Assembly: GCA_013152695.1 (NCBI GenBank)
Contig: JAADFV010000405.1
Coordinates: forward strand, 1 to 32,235
DNA: 32,235 nucleotides
Direction: 5' to 3'
DNA from: Chloroflexota bacterium
GTDB taxonomy: Bacteria > Chloroflexota > Anaerolineae > J102
A model generated the notes under the pieces. The model did no database searches, was not told the origin of the DNA, and worked only from the letters and a program-made list of their open reading frames with translations. The translations under genes and the position numbers were made by a program. Shown piece by piece: positions 25,008-32,235 of the stretch; the stretch's first letter is position 1, and every line of letters starts with the position of its first letter.

Positions 25008-25049
25008 ATGAGAGGTGCTACGTTCAGGGAGGTGACACATTCACAGTAA
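25008..25049 (+). CDS. Possible 13-codon mini-ORF with consensus Shine-Dalgarno
   Basis: ATG at 25008 is followed by 12 more codons and TAA (peptide MRGATFREVTHSQ). It is preceded, 5 nt upstream, by AAAGGAGGTG (24993-25002), a near-perfect match to the anti-Shine-Dalgarno and the best ribosome binding site in the window. A strong hairpin lies just before it, and the MscS-type channel gene starts 106 nt after it. This is the layout of a regulatory leader peptide, or of a very short gene. There is no run of regulatory codons (no Trp, Leu or Cys cluster), so classical amino-acid attenuation is not indicated. It may be spurious. Confidence 0.4.
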   Translation: MRGATFREVTHSQ

Positions 25050-25155
25050 AGCACATTTTTCACAACTAAGGTATGATCTAGGTCATATCAGCTCATTTTT
25101 TTAGACAAAATCTTCCCGTTCCTCAAAACAAAAGCATTTACCAGGAGAGTACCCC

Positions 25156-25989
25156 ATGGACCCCACTGACCTTTCTTCACAAACACAAGTCTATCTTTCT
25201 GCACTAATTGAACAGACACTGCTCTTTCTGCCCAAACTCGTTGCCTCTTTGGTGATCTTCGTTGTTGCCATGTACATGTCGCGGTGGGTAGCGCGACTGA
25301 TCCGGCGCACAGCGCAACAACGCAATGCCGATCCCGAACTCATTGAGCTTCTCAGCCGCGTGGGGCAGTGGACTGTGATCGTCGTGGGCACATTGTGGGC
25401 TCTCGAAACCGTCGATCGCAACGTTACCGGCTTTATTGCCGGTTTGGGGATCGTTGGGTTCACCATTGGTTTTGCCATGCAGGACGTTGCCAAGAACTTT
25501 ATTGCTGGCATCTTATTGCTCCTCCAGCAGCCCTTTGACGTAGGAGATTCCATCGAAGTCAATGGCTATTCCGGCAAGGTCCTCGACGTCGATATTCGTG
25601 CCACAAAACTGAGAACATTCAACGGCCTCCATGTCCTTATTCCCAACGCCGACGTCTACGTTAACCCGATTACCAACTACACTCGGGCAAGCGAACGCCG
25701 CCTCACCCTCGAAGTCGGTGTTGCCTACGATTCTGACCTGAAACAGGTCACGCAAACTGCCTTGGAGGCGATTTCCACCCTACCCGGCCTCAAAGACGAT
25801 CCACCGCCGCAGGTCGTCTTTAAGCAATTTGCCGATAGCTCGATCAACTTCACCCTTTATTACTGGATTGATCTTGCCCAAACAGGCTACTTCGATGCCC
25901 AAGACCAGGGCGTGAAACTGATCCACGAAGCTTTTGCCAAGGCCAACATCGAGATTCCCTACCCCATCCGTACTGTTATTCGCACCTGA
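25156..25989 (+). CDS. MscS-type small-conductance mechanosensitive ion channel
   Basis: A 277-residue inner-membrane channel that would open under membrane tension to release osmolytes during hypo-osmotic shock. Three spans are visible: about 22-44, 70-90 and 93-116. TM3 (FIAGLGIVGFTIGFAMQDVAKNFIAG) has the Gly/Ala-rich pore-lining pattern of MscS, followed by the family's PFDVGDSIEV and GKVLDVDIRATKLRTFNGLHVLIPNADV in the beta domain, then an alpha/beta cytoplasmic cage. Length is close to E. coli MscS (286). ATG at 25156 with AGGAGAG 8 nt upstream. It stands alone between the mini-ORF and the convergent aldolase gene, and its TGA lies inside the terminator stem at 25986-26015. The 24889-25155 gap upstream contains the hairpin and mini-ORF. 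Confidence 0.94.
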   Translation: MDPTDLSSQTQVYLSALIEQTLLFLPKLVASLVIFVVAMYMSRWVARLIRRTAQQRNADPELIELLSRVGQWTVIVVGTLWALETVDRNVTGFIAGLGIVGFTIGFAMQDVAKNFIAGILLLLQQPFDVGDSIEVNGYSGKVLDVDIRATKLRTFNGLHVLIPNADVYVNPITNYTRASERRLTLEVGVAYDSDLKQVTQTALEAISTLPGLKDDPPPQVVFKQFADSSINFTLYYWIDLAQTGYFDAQDQGVKLIHEAFAKANIEIPYPIRTVIRT

Positions 25990-26015
25990 GGGACGGCGCA
26001 ATGGCCGCCCCTCAG
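25986..26015. terminator. Bidirectional-type terminator stem between mscS and the aldolase gene
   Basis: CTGAGGG/CCCTCAG (7 bp), one A-C mismatch, then CGGC/GCCG (4 bp) around the loop GCAATG. On the plus strand it is followed by TCCGTTCTGTT. It overlaps the mscS stop codon and lies just past the convergent aldolase stop, so it can serve both transcripts. Confidence 0.55.
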
Positions 26016-26024
26016 TCCGTTCTG

Positions 26025-27362
<1,338 letters not shown>

Positions 27363-27944
27363 ATGAACGCCGACCGTCTGGCCCGCTGGGTCTCCATATT
27401 CTTCGATAGCTCCGTTCTCTCCCTCATCATTTTCCCCACCATCGGCTGGCGCGCAGGAGGACTGGCAGGTGTAGGATGGTCTTTACTGGCCTTGCTTATT
27501 CTCACAGGCATCCCCCTGGCCTATATCGTTTGGGGGAAGAAACGAGGGTGGGTGAGCGACTTTGAGCTCTCGAAGCGAGAAGAGCGCCCCCGCTTTATCC
27601 TCGTCAGCCTGTCCAGTGATTTACTGGCGCTTGCCATCCTCATCCTTGGCGGTGCCCCCGACCTGGTATGGGTACTCGCCCTGGTGTATGCCAGTCTCGG
27701 CATCACCATGTTCACCATTTCCAATTTTTGGAAAATCAGCCTGCATATGGTCACGGTGGGCGGTTTTTCGGTGCTACTCATGGCGGTATTCGGAACAAAC
27801 GTGTGGTGGGTGTGGTTGAGTTTGCCTGTAGTCGCCTGGGCCCGCCTTCATCGTAAAAAACACACACCAGCACAGCTATGGGCCGGCGCCATTCTTGGGG
27901 CCGGGATCACCGCCGTCGTGTTGTGGTTGGCAGGAATTATTTGA
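27363..27944 (+). CDS. PAP2-superfamily-like integral membrane protein
   Basis: A 193-residue protein with about five to six membrane spans (for example 15-35, 38-58, 80-98, 101-120, 128-150, 172-192). The C-terminal half resembles the phosphatidic acid phosphatase (PAP2) core: NFWKISLHM looks like the PSGH-motif region with its His, and ARLHRKKHTPAQ keeps the R-X5-H spacing of the SRX5HX3D motif but has Gln in place of the final Asp and Ala in place of Ser. The upstream KREERP is a shortened version of KX6RP. It may be a lipid or isoprenyl phosphatase with an altered active site, or a non-catalytic relative. It is the first gene of a three-gene plus-strand set with the cold-shock and RNase HI genes; the functional link is not obvious. 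Confidence 0.7.
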   Translation: MNADRLARWVSIFFDSSVLSLIIFPTIGWRAGGLAGVGWSLLALLILTGIPLAYIVWGKKRGWVSDFELSKREERPRFILVSLSSDLLALAILILGGAPDLVWVLALVYASLGITMFTISNFWKISLHMVTVGGFSVLLMAVFGTNVWWVWLSLPVVAWARLHRKKHTPAQLWAGAILGAGITAVVLWLAGII

Positions 27945-27945
27945 C

Positions 27946-28365
27946 ATGACTCCGAGCGACAGCATCTCCCCGACCCTCACTCTCAAGCCGGACCGCTATC
28001 TGTTGTGCCGGCAATGTGGTATTTCTTTTGTGTGGACCGGTTGGGAGCAGCGAGAGACGACAACACCGCCCGAACTCTGCCCGGGATGCCGGCACCTGCA
28101 CGAGCTCACGCAAAGACGCCGGGGTGTAGTAAAGTGGTACGATCGCCAAAAAGGCTACGGCTTTATTACGGCCAGCGACGGCAGTGAAGTCTTCGTACAT
28201 CGCCATGCTCTCGGTAAATTACGCTCGCTACGGCGAGGGCAAGTTGTTGCCTTCCGTGTCGAATCTACTCCTTCAGGCCCACAGGCTGTCGACATCCAGC
28301 GTCTTTCCTCACGACGCCGACGTTCTCGTGCCCATCGACCCGCACAGCAAAAACCAAAATCATGA
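27946..28365 (+). CDS. Zinc-ribbon plus cold-shock-domain protein
   Basis: A 139-residue probable nucleic-acid-binding protein. The N-terminal zinc ribbon has Cys21-x-x-Cys24 and Cys45-x-x-Cys48. The cold-shock domain (about 59-118) has [15 protein letters not shown] with RNP1 KGYGFI (69-74), RNP2-like VFVH (82-85), and GQVVAFRV before the last strand. An Arg/Lys-rich tail follows (RRRRSR, about 123-128). I chose the ATG at 27946, one base after the preceding stop, because it gives a coherent N-terminus and has AGGA about 10 nt upstream; a longer in-frame start would lie inside the membrane-protein gene. Its stop overlaps the RNase HI start (ATGA, 4 nt). The coupling suggests that an RNA or RNA-DNA binding protein is made together with an RNA-DNA hybrid nuclease. 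Confidence 0.88.
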   Translation: MTPSDSISPTLTLKPDRYLLCRQCGISFVWTGWEQRETTTPPELCPGCRHLHELTQRRRGVVKWYDRQKGYGFITASDGSEVFVHRHALGKLRSLRRGQVVAFRVESTPSGPQAVDIQRLSSRRRRSRAHRPAQQKPKS

Positions 28366-28835
28366 AAAAACCTGTCGTACACATCTTTACCGATGGCGCC
28401 TGCCTGGGAAATCCGGGTCCGGGCGGTTGGGCCGCCTTGTTGCGCTACGGTCAACATGAAAAGGAACTGGTCGGAGCTGCCAGTCATACCACCAATAATC
28501 GTATGGAACTGCGCGCTGCTATCAGCGCCCTGCAGGCCCTGACACGCCCCTGTACCGTCTACCTACACACCGACTCCCAGTACCTGCGTCAGGGCATCAC
28601 GCAATGGGTGAAAAACTGGCAACGCAATGGCTGGCGCACGGCCAGCAAACAACGCGTCAAAAACCAAGACTTATGGCGTCTTCTCCTCGAGGTCATGGCT
28701 CCCCACGAAGTGCATTGGGACTGGGTGAAGGGACATGCCGGGCATGAAGAAAACGAACGTGTGGATACTTTGGCCAATGAAGCCGCCCATAGCCAAGCGG
28801 CCTCAGCTCCCCCAGACATGGAAGAAGTGACTTAG
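28362..28835 (+). CDS. rnhA: Ribonuclease HI
   Basis: A 157-residue RNase HI that cuts the RNA strand of RNA-DNA hybrids, for example at R-loops and Okazaki primers. The four catalytic acids are in place: Asp11 in [14 protein letters not shown], Glu49 in NNRMEL, Asp71 in HTDSQY and Asp135 in ENERVDTLA, together with the [12 protein letters not shown] loop carrying the assisting His. The Trp-rich basic handle ([12 protein letters not shown]) is of the E. coli type. Length is as expected (about 155). The C-terminus ends 5 nt before the convergent HAD gene's stop, and no clear terminator is seen between them. ATG at 28362 overlaps the preceding gene's stop. Confidence 0.96.
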   Translation: MKKPVVHIFTDGACLGNPGPGGWAALLRYGQHEKELVGAASHTTNNRMELRAAISALQALTRPCTVYLHTDSQYLRQGITQWVKNWQRNGWRTASKQRVKNQDLWRLLLEVMAPHEVHWDWVKGHAGHEENERVDTLANEAAHSQAASAPPDMEEVT

Positions 28836-28840
28836 CGTAA

Positions 28841-29647
28841 TCAGGAAGGGATAACGCCAAAGTGTTTGAGTGCAGCCGGCACAGGATCGGCGGGAAGAGG
28901 TGGTGCCGTCCACTGGGCAGCGGCGACGGCGGCGGGATCACCATCGGCAGGGGCAGCACTGTGCCCTGCCCATTGCAACATAGAGACATCGTTACCGCCA
29001 TCCCCCATGGCCAGCACCTCATGCCGCTCAATACCCAAATATCGGCTCAACCACGCCAAGGCTGAACCTTTGTTGGCTTCTGGCGCACTGCCCTCTACGA
29101 ACCAGTGCCAGGAACGGCTGATGTGGGCTTGCTCTCCTAAGTGCGTCTGCCACGTGGCCAAAATGTGGGGTACGACCTCGGTCTGCAACTGAATTGCCAT
29201 AAATTTGATGATCTCCCCTTCCAGATGCTCGGTTATGTGAGGATCGACCCGGATCAGATCACCAAACCAGCTCTGGTACTCCTCGGGCGAGGCTGCATAG
29301 CCGTCGATGATAATCTCGTCATCGGTGTAGAACGCCATGCTCGCACCGAAGGGGCGCGCCAGGACTGCTGCCTGGCGTCCCAGGTCGGCATCAAAGGCAA
29401 GACGCCGTAAGACACGACCATCGCGATAAGAAATGAATGCACCTTGAGCTGTGATCAGGGGTTCATCACTCACATGGAGACGGTCGAGATACGGGGTCAT
29501 GGTAGCGGGCATACGGCCCGTGGCAATGACGACGCATACCCCGGCCGCCCGTGCCTGATCGAGGGCAGCGAGGGTGGCAGGGCTGATGTGGCCATCACGG
29601 TCGGCAAGAGTACCATCGAAATCACACGCAAGGAGTTTAATGGTCAT
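28841..29647 (-). CDS. HAD-superfamily hydrolase, Cof-type (IIB)
   Basis: A 268-residue phosphatase of the Cof/YidA-like branch. Motif I is DFDGT (nucleophile Asp9, acid Asp11), motif II is the Thr in IATGR (about 41-45), motif III includes Lys193 in EANKGSAL, and motif IV is GDGGNDVSML (215-224), where the usual GDxxND is kept as GDGGND. The IIB cap domain lies between, about 85-185. Such enzymes dephosphorylate sugar phosphates, pyridoxal phosphate or flavin precursors; the substrate cannot be read from the sequence. The ATG overlaps the stop of prmC (4 nt, 29644-29647), making it the last gene of the apt-like/prfA/prmC operon, probably a passenger with a general housekeeping role. Confidence 0.93.
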   Translation of the reverse strand: MTIKLLACDFDGTLADRDGHISPATLAALDQARAAGVCVVIATGRMPATMTPYLDRLHVSDEPLITAQGAFISYRDGRVLRRLAFDADLGRQAAVLARPFGASMAFYTDDEIIIDGYAASPEEYQSWFGDLIRVDPHITEHLEGEIIKFMAIQLQTEVVPHILATWQTHLGEQAHISRSWHWFVEGSAPEANKGSALAWLSRYLGIERHEVLAMGDGGNDVSMLQWAGHSAAPADGDPAAVAAAQWTAPPLPADPVPAALKHFGVIPS

Positions 29648-30531
29648 GTAGAAGGAATGAAGGGTGGAGTTTGGATGGAGACCAGGCGCGGAAGTCCTGC
29701 CAGATCAGAATAAATAATGACACAGGCCTTGTTGAAATAACGTCGCGCCAATGTTTGTACCGCTTTTCCCTGCTGATAACCAATTTCCAACAATACGGCT
29801 CCCCCGGGCGCCAGTCGTGAGGATGCTTCCCGCAAGCAGCACTCGATCAACTCCAAACCTGAGTCTCCCGCAAACAAGGCCAATTCCGGCTCATAATCAC
29901 GTACCTCGGGCATTAGGTAGGGGCGTTCCTGTGCGGAAACATAGGGCAAATTGGCGAGGACAAGATGCACCGGCCCTCCCACGGCTGAGAGCAAATCACT
30001 CTGAACCAGGTGAATGCGAGGGAGGACATGATGCCTGCGAGCGTTATAACGGGCCACAGACAGGGCAGAGGAAGAAAGCTCGGTGGCAATAATGGTGGTT
30101 GAGGGAGGGGCGTGTCGAGCCAGAGAAATAGCTATGGCCCCGGAACCGGTGCCTACATCCACCACAATGGGAGAGATGTCTACGCGTTGCTGTAGCCACT
30201 CCAGCGCCCGTTCTACCAGCATTTCTGTTTCGGGGCGGGGAACCAGCACATGGTGATTGACGCGAAATTTGAGTCCAAAGAACCAGCGCTCTCCCGTGAG
30301 ATAAGCGAGAGGTTCTCGCGCCTCTCGCCGGGCCAGGAGCAGAGCGAAACAGGTATACTGCTCGGAAGAAAGTGAAGCTTCGGGGTGAGCGAGGAGGTAG
30401 GAGCGCTCGACTTGCAGACAATGGGCTAAGAGTACTTCGGCATCGAGGCGGGGCGTATCGATACCCGCAGCTTGCAGACGAAAGACAGCCTCTTGCAATG
30501 CTTGTCTAAGTTCGAGGGTGGGCGCTTTCAT
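29644..30531 (-). CDS. prmC: Peptide chain release factor N5-glutamine methyltransferase PrmC
   Basis: A 295-residue SAM-dependent enzyme that methylates the Gln of the GGQ motif in release factors. An N-terminal helical domain (about 1-90) is followed by the REPLAYLTGERWFFGLKFRV linker segment, VPRPETE (97-103), SAM motif VDVGTGSGAIAISLA (124-138) and the substrate-gating NLPYV (194-198), where E. coli has NPPY. The C-terminus ends in the usual LPRLVSIQ-type segment. Its target, RF1, is encoded directly upstream (22-nt gap), an arrangement conserved in many bacteria that supports the assignment. ATG at 30529-30531. It ends with a 4-nt overlap into the HAD gene. Confidence 0.95.
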   Translation of the reverse strand: MKAPTLELRQALQEAVFRLQAAGIDTPRLDAEVLLAHCLQVERSYLLAHPEASLSSEQYTCFALLLARREAREPLAYLTGERWFFGLKFRVNHHVLVPRPETEMLVERALEWLQQRVDISPIVVDVGTGSGAIAISLARHAPPSTTIIATELSSSALSVARYNARRHHVLPRIHLVQSDLLSAVGGPVHLVLANLPYVSAQERPYLMPEVRDYEPELALFAGDSGLELIECCLREASSRLAPGGAVLLEIGYQQGKAVQTLARRYFNKACVIIYSDLAGLPRLVSIQTPPFIPST

Positions 30532-30553
30532 TAGTGACCTCCATCAGCATCTT

Positions 30554-31630
30554 TTAGGTTTCGCCCCCCAAGGCTTGCAGCTTTTCCGCCTGTTCGGCTG
30601 CGGCCAGTTCCTCGATAAAACCATCAAGATCGCCATCCAAAATGGCGGCAATGTTGTAAAGGCTAAGGCCGATGCGATGGTCGGTTACGCGACTTTGGGG
30701 GAAATTATAGGTACGAATCTTCTCGCTGCGATCACCACTGCCCACCTGCGAACGACGCTGGGCACCCAGCTCGGCTTGTTGCCGTTGAAGTTCCATGTCG
30801 TAAAGTCGTGCTCGCAAGATGGACATGGCGCGCAGACGGTTTTGCAGCTGGCTTTTTTCGTCCTGGCATTGTACCACCAGGCCTGTGGGCAGGTGAGTAA
30901 TGCGAACAGCGCTATCAGTGGTATTGACACTCTGGCCACCAGGCCCACTCGATCGATAGATGTCGATTCGTAAATCATTGGGATCAATCTCGATTTCGAC
31001 ATCTTCTGCTGCCGGTAAGACCGCAACAGTGGCAGTTGAGGTGTGGATACGTCCTTGTGACTCGGTCTCAGGCACACGCTGCACACGGTGTACACCCGAT
31101 TCATATTTGAGCCGGCTGTACGCGCCTTTACCGATGACTTCGAAAATAATCTCTTTGTAGCCGCCGATACCGCTGGGATGGCTGGAGAGAACCTGGGTCT
31201 TCCAGCCCTGCTTTTCGGCGTAGCGTGAGATCATACGGAAGAGATCGGCAGCAAAGAGACCAGCCTCATCACCACCGGCTCCGGCCCGAATCTCGACAAT
31301 GACATTTTTGTCGTCATTGGGGTCTTTGGGCAAAAGCAGGGTACGCAGCTGTTCTTTCAGCTCCTCCTGGGCGGCTGTCAGATCATCGATTTCGGCCGCA
31401 GCCAGGGCGCGCATATCAGGGTCATCCGACTGTTCCAATAGCTCCCGCGCCTCTGCCAATTCTTGCTGGTTGCGCTTGTAGGCGCTGTAAACATCGACGA
31501 TGGGCCGTATTTCTGCTTGTTCCTGGGCCAGTTTCACCACGCGATGATAGTCGGCGGCAATGGTGGGATCCGCCATCTGCTCTTCGATTTCTTGATAACG
31601 GGCTAAGATATGGTCGAGTTTGTCAAACAT
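30554..31630 (-). CDS. prfA: Peptide chain release factor 1 (RF1)
   Basis: A 358-residue class I release factor that ends translation at UAA and UAG. The peptidyl-tRNA hydrolysis motif GGQ is at 231-233 in [20 protein letters not shown]. The codon-recognition loop [14 protein letters not shown] carries Pro-Glu-Thr at 187-189, in the position of RF1's P-x-T motif, not the SPF of RF2. Other RF1 features are the N-terminal coiled region (1-100), [15 protein letters not shown] (113-127) and GYKEIIFEV. Length matches the family (about 355-360). It begins 1 nt after the stop of the phosphoribosyltransferase gene and precedes prmC, its modifying enzyme. Confidence 0.97.
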   Translation of the reverse strand: MFDKLDHILARYQEIEEQMADPTIAADYHRVVKLAQEQAEIRPIVDVYSAYKRNQQELAEARELLEQSDDPDMRALAAAEIDDLTAAQEELKEQLRTLLLPKDPNDDKNVIVEIRAGAGGDEAGLFAADLFRMISRYAEKQGWKTQVLSSHPSGIGGYKEIIFEVIGKGAYSRLKYESGVHRVQRVPETESQGRIHTSTATVAVLPAAEDVEIEIDPNDLRIDIYRSSGPGGQSVNTTDSAVRITHLPTGLVVQCQDEKSQLQNRLRAMSILRARLYDMELQRQQAELGAQRRSQVGSGDRSEKIRTYNFPQSRVTDHRIGLSLYNIAAILDGDLDGFIEELAAAEQAEKLQALGGET

Positions 31631-31631
31631 A

Positions 31632-32195
31632 TCAATCCTTATCGATCCAGACGGGAAGATTTCCCAGCGAGATCACCTTGTCCCAGGCAGGATTATCTCC
31701 TTCGGTCATGATCGCGACAGTACCAATGACCTGACAATGGGCCTGTTCCAGGAGCTGGGTAGCCCCTCTCAGGGTACTACCTGTCGAGACCACATCATCG
31801 ACAACAACGCCTTTCTTTCCGGAAACTACGGGAATATCTTTTCCATCCAGCCACAAGGTTTGTGGTTGTCCTGTGGTAATGCTTTCTACTTCGGCGCTGA
31901 TCGCCCCGGTCATGTAGGGTTTGCGGCTTTTGCGCAAGATGACGTAGGGTAATCCGCTTTTAACCGACATGGCATAGCAGAGGGGGATCGCTTTGGCCTC
32001 GGGCGTGACAAGGACTTCAGTTTCGGCTGGGAGCTTTTTCACCAGTTCGGCCGCCACCGCTTCCGTGAGTTCGGTGTCACCAAGGATATTGAGGATAGCG
32101 ATGACGACACCGGGGGCAATTTCGACGCGGGGAAGTTGGCGTTTGATGCCGGCCAGGGTTACAGGGTAGGGCGTAAGGAGTTCGGGTTTGACCAT
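31632..32195 (-). CDS. Purine phosphoribosyltransferase-type protein (Apt/Xpt-like)
   Basis: A 187-residue type I phosphoribosyltransferase with the PRPP-binding loop [12 protein letters not shown] (131-142), a hydrophobic PEAKAIPL segment (65-72) that matches the base-binding side of adenine and xanthine phosphoribosyltransferases, and KSRKPYM (89-95), which resembles the flexible-loop motif of that group. It should attach a purine base to PRPP for nucleotide salvage. Adenine or xanthine cannot be chosen safely, so no symbol is given. It is the first visible gene of the minus-strand operon leading to prfA, with 1 nt between them. ATG at 32193-32195. Only 40 nt upstream are visible and they show no good ribosome binding site; an operon start or another gene may lie beyond the right edge. 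Confidence 0.85.
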   Translation of the reverse strand: MVKPELLTPYPVTLAGIKRQLPRVEIAPGVVIAILNILGDTELTEAVAAELVKKLPAETEVLVTPEAKAIPLCYAMSVKSGLPYVILRKSRKPYMTGAISAEVESITTGQPQTLWLDGKDIPVVSGKKGVVVDDVVSTGSTLRGATQLLEQAHCQVIGTVAIMTEGDNPAWDKVISLGNLPVWIDKD

Positions 32196-32235
32196 GAGAT
32201 TGCTCGGAGGAATGGAGTAGGATTTAGGGGGTTTG

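Overview
The window is from a moderate-GC bacterial chromosome. Gene content suggests a Chloroflexota member (Anaerolineae/Caldilineae-like): a stand-alone biotin carrier in a propionyl-CoA carboxylase operon, a phosphomutase/DUF3090 pair otherwise familiar from Actinobacteria, bacterial GH3-like enzymes, and a NLPY-type PrmC. This placement is inference from gene content; no rRNA or marker phylogeny is available here. I found no rRNA, tRNA, CRISPR array, transposase or phage gene.

Layout. 1-5382 (minus): a methylmalonyl-CoA pathway operon in the order carboxyltransferase, unknown 194-aa protein, biotin carboxylase, biotin carrier, methylmalonyl-CoA mutase large subunit (cut by the left edge). 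It would turn propionyl-CoA into methylmalonyl-CoA and then succinyl-CoA. 5715-7207 (minus): a diacylglycerol-kinase-like lipid kinase translationally coupled to a PlsY-like acyltransferase. 7208-7929: a non-coding stretch with three copies of a 23-28 bp repeat, small dyads and a good promoter. 7930-9091 (plus): histidine-phosphatase-type phosphomutase and DUF3090 protein.

9086-22442 (minus) is the most unusual part: a methyltransferase gene followed by three tandem copies of a two-gene cassette, each a GH3-like acyl-adenylating enzyme followed 15-20 nt later by a multi-membrane-span histidine kinase (7TM-like sensor, GAF, PAS, HisKA, HATPase). GH3 enzymes are known in plants for joining acyl acids to amino acids, and the kinases carry a large membrane sensor. 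The arrangement suggests paired signal synthases and receptors, triplicated and diverging. No response regulator lies inside the array. A divergently transcribed OmpR-type regulator and HAMP-type kinase (22814-24888, plus) share its upstream region.

24889-32235: a strong hairpin followed by a 13-codon mini-ORF with a consensus Shine-Dalgarno; an MscS-type channel; a class II fructose-bisphosphate aldolase (minus); then a PAP2-like membrane protein, a zinc-ribbon/cold-shock protein and ribonuclease HI (plus); and finally a minus-strand operon of phosphoribosyltransferase, release factor RF1, the RF methyltransferase PrmC and a HAD phosphatase.
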